Assembly: GCA_003330885.1 (NCBI GenBank)
Contig: CP030277.1
Coordinates: forward strand, 3,798,256 to 3,862,255
Source of the DNA: Rhodobiaceae bacterium
GTDB lineage: Bacteria > Pseudomonadota > Alphaproteobacteria > Parvibaculales > Parvibaculaceae
Reading direction: 5' to 3'
DNA: 64,000 nucleotides
Each line of letters starts with the position of its first letter. The stretch's first letter is position 1. Positions 17,178 through 26,659 of this stretch are shown here, in pieces. The notes beneath the pieces were generated by a model. It made no database searches. It was given only the letters and a program-made list of their open reading frames with translations, and was not told the DNA's origin. The position numbers were made by a program, and so were the translations under genes.

Positions 17178-18491
17178 ATGGCTGAAACAACACCTCCAAC
17201 GATAGCAACGCCCCTTGATCTTCCCTGTGGCGCCCGCCTGTCGAACAGGATCGCCAAGGGGGCCATGACCGAAGGTCTGGCAGACCCTTTGAATCAGGCG
17301 ACTGACGGCCATGTGGCTCTCTACCGAAAATGGTCAGAGGGTGGCGCAGGCATGCTGCTCACAGGCAATGTGCAGATTGATCGTCGTTACATGGAGCGCC
17401 CGGGCAATGTTGCCATTGATGGACCCCAATCAAACGAGGCGAAGTCGCGGCTGGCAGCATTCGCCGAAGCGGGAACCATTGCAGGGAACCATCTCTGGAT
17501 GCAGATCTCCCATGGCGGTCGTCAAACGCCAGTGAGTGTCAACAAACATCCTGTCAGTGCGTCGGAACACCAGGTAGCCCTTCCTGGCAAGAATTTCGGA
17601 AAGCCGCGCGCCCTGACCCATGATGAAATTCTGGACGTGATCGATCGGTTTGCCCATGCCGCCACGGTGGCAAAGGAAACCGGGTTTACCGGCGTGCAGC
17701 TTCATGGTGCCCATGGGTACCTGCTCTCGCAGTTCCTTTCACCTGACGTGAATACACGGACGGATGAATGGGGTGGATCGCTGGAAAACAGGGCGAAGCT
17801 TTTGCTCATGTCCGTCCGTGCTACCAGGGAGGCCGTCGGGCCGGACTACCCGATCAGCGTCAAGCTCAACTCAACTGACTTTCAAAAAGGCGGTTTCTCG
17901 ACAGACGACTCCATCACCGTTGCTCAATGGTTGGAGCAAGAAGGCCTGGACCTGCTGGAGGTTTCGGGCGGCACCTATGAAGCGCCAAAAATGTTGGCCG
18001 GCGACGGTCTGACACTTGATGCCGACCGCACCCAGGCCATGCGTCCGAGCACCATCGCGCGCGAGGCCTACTTCCTGGATTATGCCAATGAGATAAGAAG
18101 CGCGACCAAGCTACCGCTTCTAGTGACTGGCGGTTTCAGATCAACCGAAGGCATGAATGCAGCCCTTGCATCCGGTGCAGCAGATGCCATCGGCATCGGT
18201 CGACCCATGTGTGTGGACACTGACTTGCCTGCCCAATTGCTGGAAGGGAAGATCGTGGCAGCACCACGATATGAAGATGGTTTGATGCTCGGCAAAGGCT
18301 GGCTGCTTGGTCAGAACAGTCCCTCAAAGCTGGTGCGCCTTATCAATGGCATGGGCGCCGCTAACTGGTTCATGTACCAGCTATTGCTCCAGGGGCGTGA
18401 AGGAAAACCGAATCCGGACCTTGGGCTTTTTACTGCATTCCGCCGCCTTCAGGCAGACGACAATGCAGCAGGAAAAGCACTGCAGCGCTAA
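17178..18491 (+). CDS. NADH:flavin oxidoreductase (Old Yellow Enzyme family)
   Basis: 437 residues, a full FMN-binding TIM barrel. Family parts: RIAKGAMTEGLA at strand 1, MQISHGGRQT, GFTGVQLHGAHGYLLSQFLSPDVNTRTDEWGG (cut here to its pieces HGAHGYL and FLSP) and VTGGFRS then GIGRPM near the end. Enzymes of this type reduce activated alkenes, including 2,4-dienoyl-CoA. AGGAG precedes the ATG. It lies 52 bp before a dienoyl-CoA-isomerase-like crotonase, which supports a role in unsaturated acyl breakdown. Probable control is by the divergent TetR. Confidence 0.92.
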   Translation: MAETTPPTIATPLDLPCGARLSNRIAKGAMTEGLADPLNQATDGHVALYRKWSEGGAGMLLTGNVQIDRRYMERPGNVAIDGPQSNEAKSRLAAFAEAGTIAGNHLWMQISHGGRQTPVSVNKHPVSASEHQVALPGKNFGKPRALTHDEILDVIDRFAHAATVAKETGFTGVQLHGAHGYLLSQFLSPDVNTRTDEWGGSLENRAKLLLMSVRATREAVGPDYPISVKLNSTDFQKGGFSTDDSITVAQWLEQEGLDLLEVSGGTYEAPKMLAGDGLTLDADRTQAMRPSTIAREAYFLDYANEIRSATKLPLLVTGGFRSTEGMNAALASGAADAIGIGRPMCVDTDLPAQLLEGKIVAAPRYEDGLMLGKGWLLGQNSPSKLVRLINGMGAANWFMYQLLLQGREGKPNPDLGLFTAFRRLQADDNAAGKALQR

Positions 18492-18543
18492 GCATCTCAT
18501 GTGATAGGCTCCCGTCAGATTGTAAGAAAGACGGGAGCTCCAC

Positions 18544-19416
18544 ATGAGCCAAGCAGCAGTAAACGAGAACGGTCAGGCGCACGAGTGCTTCGACGTAAGC
18601 ATTGAAAACCACATCGCCCACGTTCAATTGGCGCGGCCTGAAGTGGCAAATGCCATGAACAAGCCGTTCTGGAATGAGCTGCCAGCTATCATCCGCGACA
18701 TTGATGAAAATGCCCGTGCCCGGGTGATCGTCATCTCAGCCCAGGGCAAGCATTTCTCTGCAGGCATGGATCTTTCGGTCTTTGCAGGCGGTCCGGATCA
18801 AAGCCATATCGAAGCAGGCCGGCGCCGCGAACGCATGATGCAGACTGTCCTCATGCTGCAAAAAACTTTCTCCTGTCTGGAAGAAGCGCGCATGCCAGTG
18901 CTCGTTGCCATCAATGGTGCCTGCGTAGGCGGCGGCATGGATTTCACCAGCGCAGCTGATATGCGCTATTGCACCAAAGACGCTTTCTTCTGCATCGCAG
19001 AAATCAATATCGGCATGACCGCCGACGTGGGCACGTTCCCGCGCATGGGATATGTGATGCCGCAGGGCCTCGTCCGGGAAATGGCCTTCACCGGCCGGCG
19101 CATGTATGCCGATGAAGCCAAAGCCTGTGGTTTTGTGAATGAAGTGTTCGAAAGCCATGACGACATGATGAAAGCGGTCATGGGACACGCGTCAGACATC
19201 GCGTCCAAGTCACCGCTGGCTGTCTGGGGGTCTAAAGAAATGCTGAACTATGGCCGCGATCATTCAGTAGGTGATGCGCTGAAACATATTGCTGTTTGGC
19301 AGACAGGCATGTTCCAGCCGGGCGATATGGCCGAGAGCTTTACGTCACAGCAGGAAAAGCGGGACGCTGACTTCCAGGAACTCATGCCAATCCCCAAAGG
19401 TTTCAAGGACCTGTAA
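18544..19416 (+). CDS. Crotonase, delta(3,5)-delta(2,4)-dienoyl-CoA isomerase-like
   Basis: 290 residues. Crotonase motifs KHFSAGMDL and NGACVGGGMDFTSAAD are present. The segment EINIGMTADVGTFPRM matches the dienoyl-CoA isomerase branch (ADVGT), where an Asp is catalytic. It would shift double bonds of 3,5-dienoyl-CoA in beta-oxidation of unsaturated chains. It follows the OYE-family gene and is probably in the same operon. Confidence 0.88.
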   Translation: MSQAAVNENGQAHECFDVSIENHIAHVQLARPEVANAMNKPFWNELPAIIRDIDENARARVIVISAQGKHFSAGMDLSVFAGGPDQSHIEAGRRRERMMQTVLMLQKTFSCLEEARMPVLVAINGACVGGGMDFTSAADMRYCTKDAFFCIAEINIGMTADVGTFPRMGYVMPQGLVREMAFTGRRMYADEAKACGFVNEVFESHDDMMKAVMGHASDIASKSPLAVWGSKEMLNYGRDHSVGDALKHIAVWQTGMFQPGDMAESFTSQQEKRDADFQELMPIPKGFKDL

Positions 19417-19418
19417 GC

Positions 19419-19832
19419 CTATCTGGCGCCGAGCACTTTCCAGAGGCTGGTGGCGGACATAACCGGTTCATCCCCGACAGAGATCGCGCCTTCCACAAAG
19501 AGGATGGACCGTGTCTTGCGGGTAAAGCGGGCACGGCATTCCACCAGCTCACCGAGCTTCGGGAAGCGCAAAAAACTCACCTGCAGGGAAAGTGTTGCGC
19601 AAGGCGCGTGATCATTGTCCCAATAGGCCGTGCACCCCATGGACGCATCGGCAAAGGTCATGAGCTGACCCTCGTGGGCATGCACGCCGTCATGGCCGAG
19701 ATGACGTTCATCCACGCGAAACGCCACAACCCGCTGACCGTCTTCATCGCGTTCAAAAAGCGGACCCACAAATTTCTCGAACGGGTCGATCAGTTCCTGC
19801 GCGAAAAAGCCTTCTGGCGCCGTTGCCGTCAC
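19419..19832 (-). CDS. PaaI-like hotdog thioesterase
   Basis: 137 residues, single hotdog domain. HAHEGQLMTFADASMGCTAYW corresponds to the PaaI segment that normally reads HGG; here Gly is replaced (HEGQ), so catalysis may differ. The start is GTG at 19832 with GGAGAGG upstream; it overlaps the previous gene's stop in a GTGA arrangement, indicating coupled translation. Confidence 0.82.
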   Translation of the reverse strand: MTATAPEGFFAQELIDPFEKFVGPLFERDEDGQRVVAFRVDERHLGHDGVHAHEGQLMTFADASMGCTAYWDNDHAPCATLSLQVSFLRFPKLGELVECRARFTRKTRSILFVEGAISVGDEPVMSATSLWKVLGAR

Positions 19833-20206
19833 GATGCCTCTCCGATCCGGTAGACGCCGGTCGCCGTCATCATCAGCTTGTCATCGGCTCTGAGTTCAGC
19901 AGAGGTGAAAAGCACTGTCCGCGTGCGACGTGTGATGGTCGCGGTGCCGACAACGGCCGCACCTTTGGGGCCAGGTCCGACAAAATCACAATTGACCGAC
20001 AGCGGTGCAGTTGGCGCACCGTCTGCTGTGGCACGCGCCAGTTCGCCAAGCACGCCACTTGCCAGCGTCATCATCATGCCGCCATGGATGAAACCATCCC
20101 CATTCAAGTGGTGCTCATCAATTGTGAACGAGAGCGACGCGCCATCATCAGAGCGGGTGTAGGAAATCGGGCCAACATGACTTTCAAAAGCGGACTGGGA
20201 ACTCAT
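19829..20206 (-). CDS. PaaI-like hotdog thioesterase
   Basis: About 125 residues. The family signature GDGFIHGGMMMTLASGVLG is intact (HGG). The ATG at 20206 is preferred; a GTG at 20218 is too close to the GGAG site. It overlaps the next thioesterase gene by four bases. Together they form a two-gene unit converging with the dienoyl-CoA isomerase gene. They may act as a pair or serve two acyl groups. Confidence 0.88.
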   Translation of the reverse strand: MSSQSAFESHVGPISYTRSDDGASLSFTIDEHHLNGDGFIHGGMMMTLASGVLGELARATADGAPTAPLSVNCDFVGPGPKGAAVVGTATITRRTRTVLFTSAELRADDKLMMTATGVYRIGEAS

Positions 20207-20327
20207 GTGCGTGCGCACTCCATCAGAAACAAAGTTGGCGGGCGGTTGCCCTAATCAGCGTTGACGAGCGGGCCCTGTTGGCGCTCTATCTACCCTGTAT
20301 AAGCGTGTAGTGAAAGAGGAAGAGCCA

Positions 20328-20759
20328 ATGGGCAAAGCGCTGTGGCAGGCACAGGGCCATATTGAAACCACAACCGGCGGGTTTTCGGTCCATGACATGA
20401 CTGGAAAGATTGCGGCTTGGCTGGTGGAAGAAGGTGCGCAGGAGGGGCTTTTGAGTGTGCTTGTCCGACATACCTCTGCCTCGCTGGTTATTATGGAGAA
20501 TGCCGACCCGGATGTGATGGCGGACCTGATGGACAGCCTGGCGCAGCTTGCGCCGGAAGACCCCGCCCGCTACCGCCATGGAATAGAGGGACCAGATGAC
20601 ATGCCCGCGCATATGCGCACGGCACTGACGCAGACGCACTTGAGTCTGCCCGTCACAGACGGGCGGATGGATTTAGGCATATGGCAGGGTATTTGGCTGT
20701 TGGAGCACCGGGCGCAGGCGCAGCGGCGTACTCTCTCATTGCACTATGTGGGCGTGTAG
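20328..20759 (+). CDS. yjbQ: YjbQ family protein (UPF0047)
   Basis: About 143 residues. HTSASLVIMENADPDVMADL and the C-terminal GRMDLGIWQGIWLLEHR are the family hallmarks. E. coli YjbQ has weak thiamine-phosphate synthase activity; the true role is unsettled. GAGGAAGAG precedes the ATG at 20328; an in-frame GTG at 20310 lacks a ribosome site. Confidence 0.92.
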   Translation: MGKALWQAQGHIETTTGGFSVHDMTGKIAAWLVEEGAQEGLLSVLVRHTSASLVIMENADPDVMADLMDSLAQLAPEDPARYRHGIEGPDDMPAHMRTALTQTHLSLPVTDGRMDLGIWQGIWLLEHRAQAQRRTLSLHYVGV

Positions 20760-20807
20760 CGCTTAATTGAGGCGGAGATTGTCTCGACCCGTTTCATAGG
20801 AGTTGCC

Positions 20808-21194
20808 ATGTCTCGTCCAACTGATCTTGTGCCGCTTCTCAATGTTTCAGATGTCGCCGCATCGATTGAGTTCTACGAAGAACTCGGATTTGAAGTAGAC
20901 CAGAAGGTGGAAGAGGGGGGCGCTGTCATCTGGGCAAATCTGCGCCATGAAGGCGGCGGTGCATTGATGCTCAACGCGAAAGATATCATCTCGCCTTCTG
21001 AGCGCGCGAAACGTCCGCATTATAGCGACACGGTTTTCTATCTCACCTATCCCTCCGCCCGCGAAATGCATGGGCGTTTGTCGAGTCGTGGCATGGATGT
21101 CACCGAAGTTGAAAAGCAGCCCTATGGCATTGAAGAATTCTATGTCCGTGACCCTGATGGGTACGAGGTCGCCATCGGAAGTCCGATCAGCTGA
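20808..21194 (+). CDS. VOC superfamily protein (glyoxalase/bleomycin-resistance fold)
   Basis: 128 residues. Starts LVPLLNVSDVAASIEFYEELGF and ends EEFYVRDPDGYEVAIG, the classic frame of the glyoxalase fold. AGGAG stands before the ATG. It ends two bases from the stop of a convergent TetR gene. The substrate is unknown. Confidence 0.9.
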   Translation: MSRPTDLVPLLNVSDVAASIEFYEELGFEVDQKVEEGGAVIWANLRHEGGGALMLNAKDIISPSERAKRPHYSDTVFYLTYPSAREMHGRLSSRGMDVTEVEKQPYGIEEFYVRDPDGYEVAIGSPIS

Positions 21195-21196
21195 GA

Positions 21197-21865
21197 TCAG
21201 TCCGGTTCGGACACGGAAAGGATGGCAGTTGCTGTCTGAACGAGGTTCGACAAATACCGATCGTCAGACAGCGATGGCGCTTTGCCGCTTCGTCCCATCA
21301 CGTAGGTTCGCTCACACAAGCTGCCAATTGAAAAGGTGATCATGTCGCTGATCCGCTGACGCCAGGCATCATCGTCTGTTGCGGCCATGTGATTCCGCAT
21401 TGCTGCGATGATATCGCCGCTCGTTTTGTCATACTTGTCGCGCCAGAGATGCTGATAGGGCGCGCCGTGGGCGGACACAAGTTGGGCGAGAAGAAGAACA
21501 TAATTCCGCCACGCAGGCTCCGCTAAAACAGCTTCCGCGAGGGGCAGAACCTGCACGCCCACCAGATCTCGTAGCGTCAGATTTTTGGCGCCCTTGGTGT
21601 TTTTTAAGTCGTCCCAGCGCGCGCGACGGTCGTCATCCAAGGGTACCATCCGGCGATCCAGAATGGCCTGCAGCAAACCTTCCTTGTTCTGAAAATAATA
21701 GCCGATCGCCGATGTGTTTTTCTGCTTTGCCTTCTCATTGATATCGCGGACAGAGGTTGCCTCTATCCCCTTCCAGCCCATCAGTTCTTCACCTGCAAGC
21801 AGCAGTGCTTCGCGGGTGCGCTCGGACTTGGATGATCCTGAGGTCTTTGTGGCAACCTTGTTCAA
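21197..21865 (-). CDS. TetR/AcrR family transcriptional regulator
   Basis: 222 residues with an HTH (TSVRDINEKAKQKNTSAIGYYFQNKEGLLQAIL). The start appears to be TTG at 21865, two bases after the stop of the alkyl sulfatase gene upstream, so translation is probably coupled. Being in one operon with the sulfatase, it is the natural repressor of that promoter; the palindrome at 23657-23670 is the candidate site. Confidence 0.88.
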   Translation of the reverse strand: MNKVATKTSGSSKSERTREALLLAGEELMGWKGIEATSVRDINEKAKQKNTSAIGYYFQNKEGLLQAILDRRMVPLDDDRRARWDDLKNTKGAKNLTLRDLVGVQVLPLAEAVLAEPAWRNYVLLLAQLVSAHGAPYQHLWRDKYDKTSGDIIAAMRNHMAATDDDAWRQRISDMITFSIGSLCERTYVMGRSGKAPSLSDDRYLSNLVQTATAILSVSEPD

Positions 21866-21867
21866 TG

Positions 21868-23631
21868 TCAGTCCCAGTTGAGGTGCTCGAAGAATGTCTG
21901 CAGTTTGGTCTCGTCACCGCTGACAGACACCGCATCTCGATCCAATATATTGTCCCATGTGACACGCGCATCAGCAAGAAGGATGAGGGAACGGTGATCA
22001 AGCGTCAGCGTTGCATCCGGCGCACGCAAGGCAGCCCGGTCGTGGATCATCACACCTTTTGTGAGGGTCAACTGGAAGCTTTCCTCTCTGTCTGTGACCT
22101 GCACCGCAACTGAGATGTCTTCATCCATTGGGCGACCGACATCTGAGCGCACGCGCAGCTTGCTGATGAAAGAAGAGGACGGTCCTGCCAGGGCAAGGTC
22201 AGGGATCTTGGGTTCAGAGAAAAACTCTGTGACGCGGGCAAAGGCTTGTCCAAAGATCACGTTCATCCCAATGTCGCCGAGCATCAGGTCGGCTTCGGTG
22301 AGCAGATAATTGCGCTCATTGGCGCTGTCGCTTTGATAGGCAACCCCACGCAGGGAGTTGGCTTTGATGGACAAAGCTTCTGCATTGTTCTCATCCTGAA
22401 GTAGAAGCTCAGTTGCGAGCTCTGCTGCCCAGCGATAGTCGCCCTCATTGTAGGCGGCTTCTGCTTGGGTTTGCACACTCTCCGCACCACCTAGCGCTTC
22501 AATGAGTTTAGATGCGCGGTCTTTTGGCGCCAGAGCGACCAGCTCAAGCGTGTCGCCGCCATACCAGCCCATTTCTTTGTTATAGACGCCGCGAACGATC
22601 CAGTTGAGGCGATGGTAGTAATCATCAAACTCTTCACCGCTTGTGATGCCAGCAGGAATGCGAAGAGCGGCGGCCGTCTGTGCAGGAGTAGCGCCTGCAT
22701 CAATTTGGCGAAGCGTTTCGTCCATGATGTAGCGGCCCACCAGGAGCGTGCTGTCGATCAAGGTGCTAACATTCTGAGCTCCATTGATGGGTAGCCCATG
22801 ACCCCCCACAAGATGTGTGGCCCCAAAATCTCGGAAGTGATTAATGCTGGCAATATAGGCCTCAGCGTCGCGCCCTTTTTCGTACCGTGGAGTGGAGAGA
22901 ATAGGGTGCGTTTTGGTGCCGACAACGGTATCGCCGGTCGATAACACGCCATCTTCTTCGACCCAGGCACCGATCCCGTCATCCAGATCGCCCGGTGCAT
23001 GGAAAAGTTTAACCGTCGTGCCGCCAAGGTCGATGGTCACTTCGTCATCGAAGAGATGGGTCGGCGTGAGATAGCTCACCGTTCCGCCAAGATTGATGAC
23101 CGGTCCCCCACCGGAACCGACTGTTCCTTCAACACCCTCTGGCAGGATGAGGCCAAGCTGCTGCACCGCTCGCAAACGGAAGACGTCCGCGGTGGGCGAC
23201 GTCACATCGCCGAGGTAGCGAAGCGCGTTTCGGTGGGCATAGAGAGGGATATCAGAACCCTCTGGAATGAAGGCACGCACGCCGCCTGTATGGTCGCCAT
23301 GGCCATGAGAATAGGCCACTCCCAATATGGGTTTAGAAGTTCGGGTCCGCAGCGCTTTAAGGGCCAGCTCGGCTTTCTCAACCCGCATGCCCGTATCGAA
23401 GATGAAGATCCCATCATCGCCCTCAATCATCACAATGTTCGACATCGTGTAGCCGTAAGCGACGGTCACCCGCTCTGACACATCGATCAGCCGGGGTGGC
23501 TGAAAAACGGATTGGTGCGTGAGGAGCTTTTCGCTCACACCTGCCTCCGGTCTTTCCACAGCTTCTGCGGACAGAAGGCCAGTGCCCGTCAGGGCAACGA
23601 GGCTGATCGATAGAACGGTGCGGAGTGACAT
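21868..23631 (-). CDS. Alkyl/aryl sulfatase, SdsA1-like metallo-beta-lactamase-fold protein
   Basis: About 587 residues from the ATG at 23631. Signal peptide at residues 1-24 predicts export. Zinc motif SHGHGDHTGG places ligands at His109, His111, Asp113 and His114, with further His in GGHGLP. A middle helical dimerisation region and a C-terminal SCP2-like domain (SSSFISKLRVRS onward) complete the SdsA1 layout. Such enzymes release sulfate from alkyl sulfates such as SDS, giving the alcohol for carbon use. The TetR gene follows at once. It is the clearest hint of surfactant use in this window. Confidence 0.9.
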   Translation of the reverse strand: MSLRTVLSISLVALTGTGLLSAEAVERPEAGVSEKLLTHQSVFQPPRLIDVSERVTVAYGYTMSNIVMIEGDDGIFIFDTGMRVEKAELALKALRTRTSKPILGVAYSHGHGDHTGGVRAFIPEGSDIPLYAHRNALRYLGDVTSPTADVFRLRAVQQLGLILPEGVEGTVGSGGGPVINLGGTVSYLTPTHLFDDEVTIDLGGTTVKLFHAPGDLDDGIGAWVEEDGVLSTGDTVVGTKTHPILSTPRYEKGRDAEAYIASINHFRDFGATHLVGGHGLPINGAQNVSTLIDSTLLVGRYIMDETLRQIDAGATPAQTAAALRIPAGITSGEEFDDYYHRLNWIVRGVYNKEMGWYGGDTLELVALAPKDRASKLIEALGGAESVQTQAEAAYNEGDYRWAAELATELLLQDENNAEALSIKANSLRGVAYQSDSANERNYLLTEADLMLGDIGMNVIFGQAFARVTEFFSEPKIPDLALAGPSSSFISKLRVRSDVGRPMDEDISVAVQVTDREESFQLTLTKGVMIHDRAALRAPDATLTLDHRSLILLADARVTWDNILDRDAVSVSGDETKLQTFFEHLNWD

Positions 23632-23656
23632 GGGATTTCTCTCTCGATTCAAAAAA

Positions 23657-23670
23657 AATACAAATGTATT
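23657..23670. promoter_or_regulatory. Palindromic operator before the alkyl sulfatase gene
   Basis: AATACA (23657-23662) and TGTATT (23665-23670) are exact reverse complements separated by AA, 26 bp before the sulfatase ATG. It is a likely site for the TetR protein encoded downstream. Confidence 0.55.
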
Positions 23671-23745
23671 AAATTGGAACCAAGGCAAAATGTCAAGCAC
23701 CAGGGGGAGAGGTACCTGACATCAGCTTTTTGGCGCTTTTTGGAG

Positions 23746-24204
23746 TTAGATAGCGGAGGCTAAGACGTCAACGTCTGCGTCGCCGACAATGTCTTCATCC
23801 AGTTCCAGCGCCATGACGCGAGCTGGCACGCCGTATTCATAGAGAGCGTCATAGACAGCGACCGCCTGATCATCATCACCCTGGCTTCTGACCGTTACCG
23901 CGATGGCGGCATAGCTTGCCGCTTCATCGGCAAGGGCACCGAGCGCAAGATCAGCCTCCTCGGTCAAGGCAGTGGCTTCACGAGAAAAATAGACAGGCAT
24001 GGTGAAGGTGCCTGCGTCATCCGAGTAGGCCTGTGACAGCGGCGAGTATTCGACAAGAACTGTCACCGCGTCAGGACCAGCGGCTTCATCAGCCCGCGCG
24101 CTGGTGAGACCCGCCGCGATTCCCAATGAAGCCATGACCAGCAACGTTGCCCCACCAATCGTTGCAAGGGTCTCGTTGAGGGTCATTTTGTGCCGTTTTG
24201 TCAT
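23746..24204 (-). CDS. Exported or membrane-anchored protein of unknown function
   Basis: About 152 residues from the ATG at 24204 (GGAGAG seven bases upstream). A hydrophobic stretch near residues 17-37 ends in TSARADEA, a likely signal peptide. The mature part is very acidic, ending VGDADVDVLASAI. No family recognised. Stand-alone, divergent from the thiolase gene. Confidence 0.65.
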   Translation of the reverse strand: MTKRHKMTLNETLATIGGATLLVMASLGIAAGLTSARADEAAGPDAVTVLVEYSPLSQAYSDDAGTFTMPVYFSREATALTEEADLALGALADEAASYAAIAVTVRSQGDDDQAVAVYDALYEYGVPARVMALELDEDIVGDADVDVLASAI

Positions 24205-24597
24205 GTCGCTCTCCAGATTCGTTTTCAGCCGCATGAACAATCTGCAACTTGAATAGGGCTGACGAAGGGAGAGGGCGGGGCAAAGCGGGGGCCGAAATGA
24301 GGTTTCTTTGCGACGAATATGTCGAAAACATCAGAAAACAGGGAAAAATTGGCACCTGCCCTCCAGTAGCTCTGGGCGCAATTTCCATTGTTCAGGTGTG
24401 AAACGGTGCCGTTCGAAATTGATTCCCAATTGCCCCCAAGGGCGGGTATGGTGCCGCCCAATTGGTCCTTTGGCAGCGCGTTCCGTAGCGACAAAGATGC
24501 GGTTGCTGGCTTTTTGGCATAAGACGTGCCAAATCAGCGGATGCTAAATAGGACGAAACAAAGTTGCTAAACAGGTTTGCAAAGCAGGGAGACCTAT
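24205..24597. other. 393-bp divergent intergenic region before the thiolase gene
   Basis: No gene is supported here. It holds a nested inverted repeat: CCAATT (24426-24431) pairs with AATTGG (24460-24465), and inside it GGGCGG (24440-24445) pairs with CCGCCC (24454-24459). A second repeat, TTTGGC (24513-24518) and GCCAAA (24528-24533) with a 9-bp spacer, lies 65 bp before the thiolase ATG and looks like an operator. No promoter could be placed with confidence. Confidence 0.6.
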
Positions 24598-25800
24598 ATG
24601 TCTAGAGAAGCAGTAATCGTATCAACCGCCCGTACCGGGCTGGCAAAAGCCGGTCGCGGTGGTTTCAACATCACGCATGGTTCTGCCATGGGCGGCCACG
24701 CCATCAAGCACGCTGTGGAGCGCGCGGGCATTGAGCCAGGTGATGTTGAAGACGTCATCATGGGGTGTGGTAACCCAGAAGGCGCAACCGGCATGAATGT
24801 TGGCCGTCTGTCTGCACTGGCAGCTGGCTGCCCGGTCACCACATCCGGCACAACCGTCAACCGGTTCTGCTCTTCTGGTCTTCAGACAATTGCCATGGCA
24901 GCAAACACTGTTGTGAACAATGATGTGCCGATCGCTGTTGGCGCTGGTGTGGAAAGCATCTCGCTCGTGTCCATGGGTGGCATGAACACCAACAACATCA
25001 CCGAAGAAAGCCTGATGCAGCAGTATCCAGCTCTTTGGATGCCAATGATCGAAACTGCTGATATCGTTGCACAGCGTTACGACGTGAAGCGCGACTATCA
25101 GGACGAATATGCACTTCGCTCACAGCAGCGGATTGCGGCAGCTCAAGAAGCTGGCAAGTTCGACGACGAAATCGTTCCTATGAAAACCAAAATGAAAGTG
25201 GTTGATCGAGAAACGAAGGAAGAAAGCATCGTTGACTACACAGTCACAAAAGACGAATGCAACCGTCCACAGACAAACCTCGAAGGTCTGCAGAGCCTGC
25301 AGCCAGTGCGCGGCGAAGGTAACTTCGTAACCGCTGGTAACGCATCTCAGCTTTCCGATGGCGCAGCAGCTGTTGTTGTCATGGAAGCTGCTGAAGCAGC
25401 AAAACGCGGCGCTGAGCCACTTGGCGCCTTCCGCGGCTTCGCCGTTGCAGGCTGTGAGCCAGATGAAATGGGCATTGGTCCTGTTTTCGCTGTGCCACGT
25501 CTTCTGGAACGCGCAGGCCTCAAGGTTGACGATATCGACCTTTGGGAACTGAACGAAGCCTTCGCATCGCAGTGCCTCTATGCACGTGACACGCTCGGCA
25601 TCGATCCTGAGAAGTACAACGTCAATGGCGGTTCCATCGCAATTGGTCACCCATTCGGCATGACAGGCGCGCGTTGCGTTGGTCACATTCTGCTGGAAGG
25701 CCGTCGTCGTAAGGCTGAAGGCCAGAACGTCAAATGGGGCGTTGTCACCATGTGCATCGGTGGCGGCATGGGCGCAGCAGGTCTCTTCGAGATCTTCTGA
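24598..25800 (+). CDS. Acetyl-CoA C-acyltransferase (thiolase)
   Basis: 400 residues from the ATG at 24598 (AGGGAG upstream). Active-site Cys91 sits in [14 protein letters not shown]; His in [16 protein letters not shown] and the second Cys in [11 protein letters not shown] complete the triad. It performs the last step of beta-oxidation, or the reverse condensation. A strong terminator follows, so it is probably monocistronic. Codon choice looks more uniform than its neighbours, which may reflect high expression. Confidence 0.95.
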   Translation: MSREAVIVSTARTGLAKAGRGGFNITHGSAMGGHAIKHAVERAGIEPGDVEDVIMGCGNPEGATGMNVGRLSALAAGCPVTTSGTTVNRFCSSGLQTIAMAANTVVNNDVPIAVGAGVESISLVSMGGMNTNNITEESLMQQYPALWMPMIETADIVAQRYDVKRDYQDEYALRSQQRIAAAQEAGKFDDEIVPMKTKMKVVDRETKEESIVDYTVTKDECNRPQTNLEGLQSLQPVRGEGNFVTAGNASQLSDGAAAVVVMEAAEAAKRGAEPLGAFRGFAVAGCEPDEMGIGPVFAVPRLLERAGLKVDDIDLWELNEAFASQCLYARDTLGIDPEKYNVNGGSIAIGHPFGMTGARCVGHILLEGRRRKAEGQNVKWGVVTMCIGGGMGAAGLFEIF

Positions 25801-25824
25801 TCCTATCGCGCTTTAAAGTTTGAA

Positions 25825-25854
25825 AGGCCGGGCCATGTGCCCGGCCTTTTTTTT
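25825..25854 (+). terminator. Strong Rho-independent terminator after thiolase
   Basis: Perfect 9-bp stem AGGCCGGGC (25825-25833) / GCCCGGCCT (25839-25847), 5-nt loop and eight T. Confidence 0.92.
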
Positions 25855-26632
25855 ATGGGTCTTCGGAGGGGCCTGCGCCGCCCATGAGGACCTTGACCAT
25901 GTCGGGTAGGAGAGTGCCCATGTCCGGCTCGGTGACTTTGAGCATGTCATATTGCAGAAGGCGCTCACCCACAGCGGCGATGGTAAGTGCGATAGCCTCA
26001 GGCGCCACATCGTTGCGGGCATCGCCCCGTTTTTGTGCGGCGCTCACCATCTCCGTCAAACGCTTGAGAATAAACCTCTCCTGTTTCAGAAAGTGCTTTC
26101 GCGCGTCTGGGTCCCGGGTGCGCGAAAGAATCTCGAAATGCAGCCGAGCCCAGTCCTGATCCGTCGCCGCGCCCTGCACCACATCGCTCAATACTTTTTG
26201 AAGCGTGGGTTCATCCCAGCTGGCGGTCTCGGCTGTCGCCGCATCTGCGACTGCCATTTGCCGGGCTAGGCGCTCTTCTGCCAAGGCCCAAAAGAGCTCT
26301 GCCTTGCTGTCAAAATGATGATAGACGGCGCCCTTGGTCATGCCAGCGGCGGCGGCAATATCGTCGAGTGATGCCCTGTCATAGCCATGAGCCGCAAACA
26401 CTTGTTTTGCGGCAGCACGCAGCCGTTCTGGCGTTTCCACATCTTCAATACTTGGGCGGACGCCGAGCCCGGCCATATAGGCGGGCAGGCCGTTTTTGCC
26501 GCCAACGATTTTGCGCACCGTCGGCAGGCTCACACCGGCCGCATCGGCAATGGCGCTCAGCGTGATGTCCGACAGACGCGCGCGCGCCGCCAGATCCCCG
26601 ATGGCACCATCGACCTGAGACTTTTTGCTCAT
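25853..26632 (-). CDS. TetR/AcrR family regulator with two HTH motifs
   Basis: About 259 residues from the ATG at 26632 (GAGAGG upstream). Residues 22-46 form one HTH (LSAIADAAGVSLPTVRKIVG). Residues 68-113 form a second, full TetR HTH (LDDIAAAAGMTKGAVYHHF inside LRAAAKQVFA...KAELFW). The C-terminal half is an ordinary ligand-binding domain. A normal TetR protein has one HTH and about 200 residues, so this looks like an internal duplication or fusion. It is divergent from an alpha/beta hydrolase gene with a palindrome between them. Confidence 0.88.
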   Translation of the reverse strand: MSKKSQVDGAIGDLAARARLSDITLSAIADAAGVSLPTVRKIVGGKNGLPAYMAGLGVRPSIEDVETPERLRAAAKQVFAAHGYDRASLDDIAAAAGMTKGAVYHHFDSKAELFWALAEERLARQMAVADAATAETASWDEPTLQKVLSDVVQGAATDQDWARLHFEILSRTRDPDARKHFLKQERFILKRLTEMVSAAQKRGDARNDVAPEAIALTIAAVGERLLQYDMLKVTEPDMGTLLPDMVKVLMGGAGPSEDP

Positions 26633-26659
26633 GAGCCTCTCTTGTAATGTTTCATTTAA

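Noticed and set aside
25120..25686. 188-codon open frame antisense to thiolase
   Set aside because: Complement of a clear thiolase; open only because of the codon bias of the real gene.
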